17,377 nucleotides of DNA. Source: Acidobacteriota bacterium. Its GTDB lineage: Bacteria > Acidobacteriota > Vicinamibacteria > Vicinamibacterales > 2-12-FULL-66-21. The translations under genes were made by a program, and so were the position numbers. Positions 7,655 to 14,712 of the stretch are shown piece by piece (positions within the stretch are counted from its first letter, which is position 1; the number at the start of each line of letters is the position of its first letter). Where the stretch lies: NCBI GenBank assembly GCA_013817065.1, contig JACDDJ010000016.1, forward strand, positions 1 through 17,377, written 5' to 3'. A model generated the notes under the pieces. It was not told the DNA's origin. It saw only the letters and a list, made by a program, of their open reading frames with translations, and did no database searches.

Positions 7655-9436
7655 ATGGGCCCGTCGTTTCGTCGTCTGCTGCCGTTCGCCCTGCGCTATC
7701 GCCGCCAGTTCGTCCTCGGGCTTCTCTGCGTTTTTGCCACCAGCGCGATCCAGCTTCTGCCCCCCTGGGTGTTGAAGTTTGCGGTCGATGACCTCACTGC
7801 GGAAGTCACGCGCGGCAAACTCGCCCGCTACGCCGGCCTGATCATGGTGATCGCCCTGGTGGGAGCGGTGTTCCGCTTCTTCATGCGGCGGATCATGATC
7901 GGGGCCTCACGCGACGTCGAGTACGACATCCGGAACGCGTTTTTCTCACGCCTGCAACTCCTGCCGCTCGGCTACTACCAGGCCCGTCGTACGGGAGACC
8001 TGATGTCGCGCGCGACCAACGATCTGAATGCGGTGCGCATGATGATCGGTCCGGCGGTCATGTACACCGCCAACACCATCCTCGTGTTCATCGTCGCGAT
8101 CGCGGTGATGCTGTCGATCGATCCGGGGTTGACGCTGTTGGCGCTGGTGCCGCTGCCGTTCGTGTCGTTGAGCGTCCACTACTTCGGCCGCGCCATCCAT
8201 ACACGTTTCGAAGCGATCCAGGCGCAGCTGTCCGAACTGAGTGCCGTCGTTCAGGAGAGTCTCGCCGGCGTCAGGGTCGTCCGCGCCTACAGCCAGGAGG
8301 AAGGAGAAGTCGAGCGATTCCGCGCCGCCAACGAAGAGTACGTCCGGCGCAACCGCACGCTGATCCGGCTGCAGGGCCTGTTCTATCCCAGCATGACCTT
8401 CTTTCTCGGGCTGGGTGCGCTGCTCGTCCTCTGGCTCGGAGGGCAGGCAGTCATTCGCGGGCGCATCAGCCTCGGCGAGTTCTTCGCCTTCAACGCGTAC
8501 CTCGCGATGCTCAGCTGGCCGATGATCGCGTTCGGTTGGGTCACTAACATCCTTCAGCGCGGCATGGCCTCATGGAAGCGGATGCTCGAGATCATCGACG
8601 CCGTGCCGGAGATCGCCGACCAGCACGTCACCGAGCGAGGCCGCTCCCTCCAGGTCGTCGGAGAGATCGAGATCCGTAACCTCACGTTTCAGTATCCTGG
8701 CGCCGCCCAGCCGGTACTGGACGGTATCTCGCTGCACATTCCGGCCGGAACGACTGCCGCTCTCGTCGGCGGTACAGGCTCAGGAAAGAGCACGCTGATC
8801 GCCTTGCTGCCAAGACTGCACGAGCCGCCGGCTGGCTCCGTCCTGCTCGATCGAGTGGACGTCCGCGAGATCCCGCTCGCCACCCTGCGCGGCGCGATCG
8901 GCTTTGTTCCGCAGGAGCCGTTCCTCTTTTCCGACAGCCTGGCGGCAAACATTGCATTCGCCGACCAGATCCTCGAGCGGCCTGCGACCTCGATCGAGGC
9001 GCACGCCGATCGCCGCGTTGTTGACGCTGCAGCGGTCGCGCGTCTGGACAAGGACGTCGAGGAGTTTCCGAAAGGCTACGGCACTGTCATCGGCGAACGT
9101 GGCATTACGCTCTCCGGGGGGCAGAAACAGCGGACCGCGATCGCGCGCGCGGTCTATCCCAATCCGCCAATCCTGATCCTGGACGATGCGCTGTCGGCGG
9201 TGGATACGTATACGGAAGACGAGATCCTCGCGCGACTGCGCGGTGTGATGCGGGAGCGCACCTCGATCATCGTCGCGCACCGCGTTTCCACGGTACGGGA
9301 TGCGGACCAGATCTTTGTTCTCGATTCGGGGCGCATCGCCGAGAGCGGCACGCATGAGCAGCTCGTGACGCGAAACGGGCTCTACGCCGCGATGTACCGC
9401 AAGCAATTGCTCGAGGAAGAACTCGAGGCGAGCTGA
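7655..9436 (+). CDS. ABC exporter half-transporter, MdlA-like subunit with degenerate catalytic site
   Basis: The 593-residue protein has an exporter-type membrane domain (about 1-320, six hydrophobic segments) and a C-terminal ATPase domain. Walker A is GGTGSGKST (372-380), the Q-loop region reads FVPQEPFLF, the signature is an intact LSGGQ (486-490), Walker B ends ILILD (510), and the H-loop histidine is H542. The residue after Walker B, normally the catalytic glutamate, is D511 (LDDALSAVD). The same LDDALSAVD form is known from E. coli MdlA and from the non-catalytic half of heterodimeric exporters. The stop codon overlaps the next gene's start by one base (TGATG), so the two are translationally coupled and should form a heterodimer. 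The substrate could be a lipid, drug or peptide; nothing here decides. There is no visible N-terminal peptidase domain. Confidence 0.94.
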   Translation: MGPSFRRLLPFALRYRRQFVLGLLCVFATSAIQLLPPWVLKFAVDDLTAEVTRGKLARYAGLIMVIALVGAVFRFFMRRIMIGASRDVEYDIRNAFFSRLQLLPLGYYQARRTGDLMSRATNDLNAVRMMIGPAVMYTANTILVFIVAIAVMLSIDPGLTLLALVPLPFVSLSVHYFGRAIHTRFEAIQAQLSELSAVVQESLAGVRVVRAYSQEEGEVERFRAANEEYVRRNRTLIRLQGLFYPSMTFFLGLGALLVLWLGGQAVIRGRISLGEFFAFNAYLAMLSWPMIAFGWVTNILQRGMASWKRMLEIIDAVPEIADQHVTERGRSLQVVGEIEIRNLTFQYPGAAQPVLDGISLHIPAGTTAALVGGTGSGKSTLIALLPRLHEPPAGSVLLDRVDVREIPLATLRGAIGFVPQEPFLFSDSLAANIAFADQILERPATSIEAHADRRVVDAAAVARLDKDVEEFPKGYGTVIGERGITLSGGQKQRTAIARAVYPNPPILILDDALSAVDTYTEDEILARLRGVMRERTSIIVAHRVSTVRDADQIFVLDSGRIAESGTHEQLVTRNGLYAAMYRKQLLEEELEAS

Positions 9437-11214
9437 TGGCCGCGCATCAGGAGGAGGAGGTTCTCGGCAAGGCCTATGACGCCCGCCTGATGCGGCGGCT
9501 GCTCGCTTTCCTCGTGCCGTATTGGCCGCAGGTCCTGCTCGCGCTCACCGCCATTGTCGGCGCGTCGATGCTGCAGCTCGCCCAGCCGTACTTGATGAAA
9601 GTGGCGATCGACGACCATATCGCCGTCGGCAGCATGGACGGCCTCGAGAGGATCGCCCTCGCATTTCTCGCGGTGCTCGTCGGCAGCTTTCTGCTCGAAT
9701 ACCTGCAGACCTGGATACTTCAGAACACCGGGCAGCGGATCATGTTCGACATGCGAATGCAGATCTACCGGCACCTGCAGCGCACCGACGTCCAATACTA
9801 CGACCGCAACCCGGTCGGACGGCTGATGACCCGGGTGACCTCGGACGTCGACGTCCTCAACGAGCTCTTCACCGCAGGTGTCGTCTCGGTCTTCGGCGAT
9901 GTCTTCCTGTTGATCGGGATCATGGCGGCGCTCGCCCTCATGGACTGGCGGCTTGCGGCGATCTCGTTCGCGGTGCTGCCACTGATCGCGGTCGTCACCC
10001 AGTGGTTCCGCCGCAACGTCCGCGAGTCATACCGCAGCGTGCGCACCTGGATCGCGAGGATCAATGCGTTTCTTCAGGAGCACATCACCGGTATGTCGAC
10101 GGTGCAGTTGTTCCGTCGGGAGCGCCGAAGCTTCGAAGCGTTCGACGAGGTGAACCGGGGCCATCGTGACGCGAACATCGATTCGATCTATTACTACGCG
10201 GTGTTTTACCCGGCCATCGAGGTCATCGGCGCGCTCTCGACCGCGATGATCATCTGGTTCGGTGGCATCTGGGTTTTGAGCGACACGCTCTCAGTCGGCT
10301 CCTTCGTCGCGTTCATTCTGTACTCGCAGCGCTTCTACCGTCCGATCAGCGACCTCTCCGAGAAGTTCAACATTCTCCAGGCCGCGATGGCATCGTCCGA
10401 GCGGATCTTCAAGCTGCTCGACACGCCGCCGAAGATTGTCAGCCCGACCACCTCGGCACGTCCCGGTTCGAGCCTGCCCGCCGCAGGGCATATCGTCTTC
10501 GAGAACGTCACGTTCGGTTACGACACGACCGATCCGGTGCTGCGTGACGTCTCGTTCGAAGTGAAGCCGGGCGAGCGGGTCGGGATCGTCGGTGCGACCG
10601 GAGCGGGCAAGTCCACCATCATCAACTTGCTCCTGCGGTTCTATGACGTGACACGCGGACGCATCCTCGTGGATGGCCGCGATGTACGCGAGATGGATCT
10701 GCCCGAACTGCGCCGCCTGTTCAGCCTCGTCTTGCAGGACGTGCACCTGTTCTCGGGGACGATTGCCTCCAACATCCGGCTGGGCGAGTCGTCGATCAAC
10801 GATGAGGCGGTGACGAGGGCCGCCGCGTCCGTCCACGCCAGCGGATTCATCGAGGCGCTGCCTGGAGGATATGAGAGCCCGGTCGCCGAGCGCGGCGCAA
10901 CGCTGTCGGTCGGACAGAAGCAGCTGCTGTCGTTCGCGCGGGCACTCGCCTTCGATCCGCGCATCCTCGTGCTCGACGAGGCGACGTCCAGCGTGGATAC
11001 CGAGACCGAGCTCCTGATCCGCGACGCCCTTCACCTCCTGATGTCGGGCCGGACGACGATCGCGATCGCGCACCGGCTGTCGACCATCCAGGACATGGAC
11101 AAGATCCTGGTCCTTCACCGCGGCACCCTGCGCGAATCCGGCACTCACCAGGAACTCCTCGCCCAGCGCGGCATCTACTACAAGCTCTTTCAGCTGCAGT
11201 ACCGCGAAGGTTGA
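9436..11214 (+). CDS. ABC exporter half-transporter, MdlB-like subunit with catalytic glutamate
   Basis: The 592-residue partner of the preceding gene has the same layout: membrane domain about 20-330, then an ATPase domain. Walker A is GATGAGKST (386-394), the Q-loop reads LVLQDVHLF, Walker B ends with D514 and the catalytic glutamate E515 (LDEATSSVD), and the H-loop histidine is H546. Its signature is LSVGQ (490-494) rather than LSGGQ. In a heterodimer, this Walker A/B pairs with the intact LSGGQ of the first subunit to make one competent ATP site; the other site combines D511 with LSVGQ and is degenerate, as known for TM287/288 and TmrAB. MdlB of E. coli also carries LSVGQ. Transcription probably comes from upstream of the first gene. 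No intrinsic terminator is seen after the stop; heptamer repeats begin within 20 bp. Confidence 0.94.
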   Translation: MAAHQEEEVLGKAYDARLMRRLLAFLVPYWPQVLLALTAIVGASMLQLAQPYLMKVAIDDHIAVGSMDGLERIALAFLAVLVGSFLLEYLQTWILQNTGQRIMFDMRMQIYRHLQRTDVQYYDRNPVGRLMTRVTSDVDVLNELFTAGVVSVFGDVFLLIGIMAALALMDWRLAAISFAVLPLIAVVTQWFRRNVRESYRSVRTWIARINAFLQEHITGMSTVQLFRRERRSFEAFDEVNRGHRDANIDSIYYYAVFYPAIEVIGALSTAMIIWFGGIWVLSDTLSVGSFVAFILYSQRFYRPISDLSEKFNILQAAMASSERIFKLLDTPPKIVSPTTSARPGSSLPAAGHIVFENVTFGYDTTDPVLRDVSFEVKPGERVGIVGATGAGKSTIINLLLRFYDVTRGRILVDGRDVREMDLPELRRLFSLVLQDVHLFSGTIASNIRLGESSINDEAVTRAAASVHASGFIEALPGGYESPVAERGATLSVGQKQLLSFARALAFDPRILVLDEATSSVDTETELLIRDALHLLMSGRTTIAIAHRLSTIQDMDKILVLHRGTLRESGTHQELLAQRGIYYKLFQLQYREG

Positions 11215-11230
11215 GCGACTCCGGTAGGAA

Positions 11231-11326
11231 GTTGGTAGTTGGAGATTGGAAGTTGCGCGAAGAGCGTCCGAGCTCATCAGCGCGGCTGGGAATTGGAGCT
11301 TGGTAGTTGGGCGTTGGAAGTTGGCC
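11231..11326. repeat. Two tracts of 7-bp TTGG repeats
   Basis: TTG(G) recurs exactly every 7 bp at 11232, 11239, 11246 and 11253 (the last is TTGC), and again at 11293, 11300, 11307, 11314 and 11321. Unit variants include GTTGGTA, GTTGGAA and CTTGGTA. The second tract lies inside the 3' end of the 3D-domain gene. The period and TGG core match the ATGG heptamers at 6577-6708, which suggests one repeat family with two flavours. Confidence 0.85.
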
Positions 11327-11789
11327 TGCGAAGCGGGCCGCTGTTCTGAGGATTCCATCCCAGCCGCAGGACGGTAAGGTGCATCTTCCGGCGTCTCACC
11401 TGGAGCGCTTCGTGGCAACTCCAGAGGTAGACGTCAACGTGCCGGCCCCGCACTTTCGGTCCGGTGTCCATGACGGTGTAGATGCCGTCGTATTTGTCAC
11501 CGAGGGACTCGATCCGGATGACGGACCCGATCGGGAGGAGGTCAGGGTCGGCGGCCGCCATGCCGTTCTTCACGGCCACGCCGGAAGCGGTTGTCGTTCC
11601 CTTGCAGTACGCGGTGGCGGTGAATCGCAGCCGGGACCCGACGTCCGGCTTGGACACGGACTGGCGGAGCTCCGCCAGCCGGGCTACCGTTCGGGAGTCG
11701 AAGACCGTGGCGTCGAACAGGAAGGCGAAACAGATCGCAGCGACCGCCGTCGCCAGCACCTTCCGCCCGGTTGAACGCGATAGGATCAT
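11277..11789 (-). CDS. 3D-domain (YuiC/MltA-C-like) exported protein
   Basis: The product of about 170 residues has a basic N-terminus and a hydrophobic segment (KVLATAVAAICFAFLFDATVF), so it is exported or membrane-anchored. The rest is a 3D domain, a double-psi beta-barrel named for three aspartates: TATAYCKGTTTASG, AAADPDLLPIGSVIRIESL, YTVMDTGPKVRG and HVDVYLW, with the key Asp residues visible in AADP, MDTG and VDVY. Related domains occur in the C-terminus of MltA and in stationary-phase cell-wall proteins, so peptidoglycan glycan cleavage or binding is likely but not proven. The last roughly 19 residues (from PLRRPTS) are the translation of a heptamer repeat tract that also supplies the stop codon, so the domain itself ends near LRLGWNP. 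I chose the ATG at 11789; a GTG at 11804 in frame is possible. A consensus promoter lies upstream. Confidence 0.82.
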   Translation of the reverse strand: MILSRSTGRKVLATAVAAICFAFLFDATVFDSRTVARLAELRQSVSKPDVGSRLRFTATAYCKGTTTASGVAVKNGMAAADPDLLPIGSVIRIESLGDKYDGIYTVMDTGPKVRGRHVDVYLWSCHEALQVRRRKMHLTVLRLGWNPQNSGPLRRPTSNAQLPSSNSQPR

Positions 11790-11821
11790 GCTGCTTTCGA
11801 CCACCGCGCTGGGGTAGCCCC

Positions 11822-11850
11822 ACTATAGCGGTCCGGGCGGTCCGGGTCAA
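11822..11850 (-). promoter_or_regulatory. Sigma70-type promoter of the 3D-domain gene
   Basis: On the minus strand TTGACC (11845-11850) and TATAGT (11822-11827) are 17 bp apart. Transcription would begin near 11815, giving a leader of about 26 nt to the ATG at 11789. The spacer contains a direct repeat of GGTCCGGG (11830-11837 and 11839-11846, plus-strand reading). Confidence 0.78.
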
Positions 11851-11861
11851 AGCCGCCGCGG

Positions 11862-11885
11862 CGTATACCCGGGAGGGGGTATACG
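11862..11885. promoter_or_regulatory. 9-bp inverted repeat, possible operator or thiL 3' hairpin
   Basis: CGTATACCC (11862-11870) and GGGTATACG (11877-11885) are perfectly complementary with a 6-bp spacer GGGAGG. It is 11 bp upstream of the -35 box of the 3D-domain gene and 30 bp after the thiL stop. An adjoining 10-bp palindrome CGCCGCGGCG lies at 11854-11863. No T-run follows on the minus strand, so a regulator site is as likely as a terminator. Confidence 0.6.
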
Positions 11886-11915
11886 GTCGGAACGAAGAAA
11901 TATCAGCCGTTTCCG

Positions 11916-12938
11916 TTAGAAGTGCGTGAAGCCGTCTGGAACCAGCTCGGAACCGCCCGCGCGAGACAGACGGACGCCACCGCCTGCCGTGAGTTCTCCG
12001 ATGCGCGTCACGGTCAGGCCCTGCGCGTGCCGTTCGACCCCTCGAAAGCGTCCACGCAGCTTCTTTGAGACCGTAAAGAGCAGTTCGTAGTCCTCGCCAC
12101 CCGTCAGGGCCGACAACACGGGATCCTGACCCTGCCCCGCGAACCAGGCAGCCGCTTCAGGATCGATCGGCAGGAGCGACCCCTCAATGGTCGCGCCCGT
12201 TCCGCTGGCCTCCGCGATCTGCCGGACGCCGTCCGCGAGGCCGTCACTGAGATCCATACAGGCAGAAGCGGCGCGGTTCCGCCCCAGGAGCATGCCCATC
12301 CGGAGACGGGGCTCGGGGCGCTGGTGCCGGCCGACAGGTCCCGACATGGCACCTCCGGCGAGCGCCCCTTCCCGCAGGATCGCTCCCGACTCGAGTGCCG
12401 CCAGCCCCGCCGCCGCCCCACCGATCGTCCCAGTCACGTAGATGGAATCCCCCGGCCGTCCACCGCTTCTGGCGAGGAGACGGCGCGGCCGAACACTCCC
12501 GGTCGCCGTCACGTCGACGATAAGTGGTCCTGGCGATCGCGAAATGTTGCCGCCGGCGACGGTCGTCCGGGCCTTTTCCGCCATTTCGAGGACGCCATCG
12601 AGCAAGGCGTCGAGATCCGCTTCACTGAAGCCGTCCGGCAGGATCAGCGACAGCAGCGCGAATTCAGGAGTCGCGCCCATCGCTACAATGTCGCTGACGT
12701 TCACCGCGACGGCCTTGTAGCCAATGTCGCTCAGACTCGAGAACCGGCGATCGAAGTGGACGCCCTCGACCACCGCATCCGTCGTCAGCACCTGAAGCGC
12801 GCCCCGGGTCGGCGTCAGCACCGCCGCGTCGTCTCCCGGGCCGATGAGCAGGGAAGGCGGGGGAGCGGGAAGGCGGCGGCGGATGTGTTCGATCAGCGCC
12901 CGCTCACCGGCGCCGCCGGCATCAGCGCGCGAATTCAA
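11916..12938 (-). CDS. thiL: Thiamine-monophosphate kinase
   Basis: ThiL phosphorylates thiamine monophosphate with ATP to make thiamine diphosphate, in the cytoplasm. With a TTG start at 12938 the product has 340 residues, close to the family's 310-340. The metal- and nucleotide-binding motifs are present: GPGDDAAVL (D36, D37), TTDAVVEGVHF (D54), AVNVSDIVAMGA (D83), then a GGNISRSP loop (N131), DLSDGL and GGEDYELLFT. The loop has Asn where E. coli ThiL has GGD; I recall GGN forms in other phyla, so activity is not in doubt. The start is uncertain: the family N-terminus should begin just before ERALIEHI, and TTG is the only plausible in-frame start there. This overlaps rny by 17 bp, so translational coupling is likely. 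The open frame continues upstream to 13133, but that part is antisense-like, low-complexity sequence within rny. Confidence 0.93.
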   Translation of the reverse strand: MNSRADAGGAGERALIEHIRRRLPAPPPSLLIGPGDDAAVLTPTRGALQVLTTDAVVEGVHFDRRFSSLSDIGYKAVAVNVSDIVAMGATPEFALLSLILPDGFSEADLDALLDGVLEMAEKARTTVAGGNISRSPGPLIVDVTATGSVRPRRLLARSGGRPGDSIYVTGTIGGAAAGLAALESGAILREGALAGGAMSGPVGRHQRPEPRLRMGMLLGRNRAASACMDLSDGLADGVRQIAEASGTGATIEGSLLPIDPEAAAWFAGQGQDPVLSALTGGEDYELLFTVSKKLRGRFRGVERHAQGLTVTRIGELTAGGGVRLSRAGGSELVPDGFTHF

Positions 12939-14628
12939 TGGCGCGGGTCTCGCGGATGACAGTGACCTTGATCTGCCCCGGATACTGCAGCTCGTTCTCG
13001 ATCCGCTTGGCAATGTCCTTCGAGAGCCAGACGGTCGCTTCGTCTGAGATCTTCTCGCTCTCGACGACAATGCGGATTTCGCGGCCGGCCTGCAAGGCGA
13101 AAGACTTCGACACACCTTCGAAGGAGTCGGCAATCCCCTCGAGTTTTTCGAGGCGTTTCACATAGGACTCCAGGATGTCGCGGCGAGCGCCAGGACGAGC
13201 CGCCGAGATGGCGTCGGCGGCCTGCACGATCATGGCCTCGAGCGACGGCCAGTCGATATCCATGTGGTGAGCCGCCACCGCCATGAGCACGGGTTCGCTC
13301 TCGCCATGCTTTTTCAGAAAGTCGAGACCGAGCTCGAGGTGCGTTCCCTGGAGATCACGGTCGATCGCCTTGCCGATGTCATGAAGGAACGCCGCCCTGG
13401 TCGCGACATGCCCGTTCAGCCCGAGTTCCCTGGCCATGATGCCGGCAAGGAACGCGACTTCTTTTGAGTGGTTGAGGACGTTCTGACCGTAGCTGCTGCG
13501 GAACTTGAGGCGTCCCATCAAGCGCAGGACCTCGGGGTGGAGGTCGAACAACCCCAGCTCGAACGCCGCCGCCTCGCCTTCGCGGCGGACGGTTTCGTCC
13601 ATATCGACCTTCACTTTCTCGACGATCTCCTCGATGCGCGCCGGGTGAATGCGGCCGTCGGCGATGAGGCGCTCGATCGACTGGCGTGCGACCTCGCGAC
13701 GATACGGATCGAAGCTGGAGAGGATGATTGCGCCGGGAGTGTCATCAACGATGAGTTCGACCCCGGTTGCGGTCTCCAGCGCCCGGATGTTGCGTCCCTC
13801 GCGGCCGATGATGCGCCCCTTGAGATCGTCGCTGGGCAGGTCCACGACCGAGACAGTGGCTTCGATCGCGTGCTCCGCGGCGCTGCGCTGAATCGCATCG
13901 GTGACGATCTCCTGGGCACGGCGTCCCGCCGTTTCGCGCGCCTCGGTCTCGAGCCGCTTGATCAGGTTGGCGGCGTCGCGCCGCGCCTCCGTCTCCATCT
14001 GCTTCAGCAGCAGGTCGCGCGCTTCGTCGGCGGTGAGTCCGGCGACACGCTGCAGCTCGCGTTGCCGATCCACAACGAGCTGTTCGGCTCGGCCCAGCGC
14101 GGCGGCGGTCCCGCTCTCCTGCGCCGTCAGCCGCTTCTCGCGTCCGCGAAGATCCTGTTCGAGGTGGTCGCACTGGGCGATCCGATCAGCCAGTGCCCTG
14201 GTCTTGTCCGCAAGTCCCTGCTCGAGCGTGCGGAGTTCGGCCTGGAGCGCCCGAGCGTGTCCGTCGGCCTCAGTGGTAACGCTGTGAGCTTTCTCGCGCG
14301 CCGCGATCTCAGCTTCCTTGCGCACGCTGTCGGCATCACGGGCTGCTTCCCTGCGGACGCTGTCCGCCTCCCGCGCCGCTTCCTTCCGAAGCAGGTCAGC
14401 GTCCCGCGCGGCGTCCTTCCGCAACGTGTCGGCATCTCGCTCAGCGCGGCTACGGAGCGAGTCGGCGTCCGTCCTGGTTTTTGACAGCAGGAGTGCCGCA
14501 TCGGCCTGAGCGGCGGTGACGACCGCCTGGGCAGCGTGGCGCCGGCGCAGCGCCAACCACAAGATCAGGGCACTGCCGGCCGTGCTGGCAGCGAGAAGCA
14601 GGAGCGCAGCTAGACCCGGTGAGCCCAT
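12922..14628 (-). CDS. rny: Ribonuclease Y
   Basis: RNase Y is a membrane-anchored endoribonuclease that starts mRNA decay in many bacteria. The 568-residue protein has an N-terminal membrane helix (about 5-27), a long charged coiled coil (about 30-240), a KH RNA-binding domain with GRIIGREGRNIRALE (271-285), and an HD metal-dependent phosphodiesterase domain with the HD pair H416-D417 in FLHDIGKAIDRD, followed by AHHMDIDW. The C-terminal region (ATVWLSKDIAKRIENELQYP to VIRETRAIEFAR) is typical of the family. Length is slightly above the 520 residues of B. subtilis. The coiled coil contains five tandem 11-residue repeats. The gene lies directly downstream of the 6S RNA terminator: the T-run ends 16 nt before the ATG, leaving space for only a weak GGGACA ribosome-binding site. 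It overlaps thiL. Confidence 0.97.
   Translation of the reverse strand: MGSPGLAALLLLAASTAGSALILWLALRRRHAAQAVVTAAQADAALLLSKTRTDADSLRSRAERDADTLRKDAARDADLLRKEAAREADSVRREAARDADSVRKEAEIAAREKAHSVTTEADGHARALQAELRTLEQGLADKTRALADRIAQCDHLEQDLRGREKRLTAQESGTAAALGRAEQLVVDRQRELQRVAGLTADEARDLLLKQMETEARRDAANLIKRLETEARETAGRRAQEIVTDAIQRSAAEHAIEATVSVVDLPSDDLKGRIIGREGRNIRALETATGVELIVDDTPGAIILSSFDPYRREVARQSIERLIADGRIHPARIEEIVEKVKVDMDETVRREGEAAAFELGLFDLHPEVLRLMGRLKFRSSYGQNVLNHSKEVAFLAGIMARELGLNGHVATRAAFLHDIGKAIDRDLQGTHLELGLDFLKKHGESEPVLMAVAAHHMDIDWPSLEAMIVQAADAISAARPGARRDILESYVKRLEKLEGIADSFEGVSKSFALQAGREIRIVVESEKISDEATVWLSKDIAKRIENELQYPGQIKVTVIRETRAIEFAR
14305..14469 (-). repeat. Five tandem 33-bp repeats encoding 11-residue coiled-coil units of RNase Y
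   Basis: RNase Y residues 54-108 read as five consecutive 11-mers: DADSLRSRAER, DADTLRKDAAR, DADLLRKEAAR, EADSVRREAAR and DADSVRKEAEI. Ala-Asp at positions 2-3, Arg at 6 and Ala at 9 recur in all; position 5 is always Leu or Val. A hendecad period forms a near-straight or slightly right-handed coiled coil, unlike ordinary heptads. Confidence 0.9.
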
Positions 14629-14644
14629 CAGGTGTCCCGTTCAG

Positions 14645-14699
14645 AAAAAAAATGGAAGAGAGCAAAACCCGCGCAAATGCGGACTTTACCATCTTCCAT
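14645..14699 (-). terminator. Intrinsic terminator of the 6S RNA transcript, upstream of rny
   Basis: On the minus strand ATGGAAGA (from 14692-14699) pairs with TCTTCCAT (from 14652-14659). The stem continues through TAAAG/TTTTG with two wobble pairs and CCGC/GCGG to a 6-nt loop ATTTGC. Seven or eight T residues follow directly (complement of 14645-14651/2). The upper arm is preceded by a further GAAG unit, so the stem contains two copies of the 7-bp ATGGAAG heptamer seen elsewhere in the window. Confidence 0.85.
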
Positions 14700-14712
14700 C
14701 TTCTAAGAAGAA

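Noticed and set aside
6840..7775. Plus-strand open frame (311 codons) across the OMP gene and into the exporter gene
   Set aside because: The minus strand encodes a signal peptide, beta strands and a C-terminal Phe; the plus frame has no domain and overlaps two real genes.
11231..11326. CRISPR array
   Set aside because: The period is 7 bp without spacers; this is a heptamer tandem repeat, not a repeat-spacer array.
10291..11418. Minus-strand open frame (375 codons) opposite the second ABC subunit
   Set aside because: Walker A, LSVGQ, Walker B and H-loop motifs are all on the plus strand.
12939..13133. Extended N-terminus of thiL to an ATG at 13133
   Set aside because: The extra 65 residues are Ser/Arg-rich, lie within the RNase Y coding sequence and have no counterpart in ThiL.
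13468..14484. Plus-strand open frame (338 codons) opposite rny
   Set aside because: RNase Y KH and HD motifs fix the minus strand as coding.
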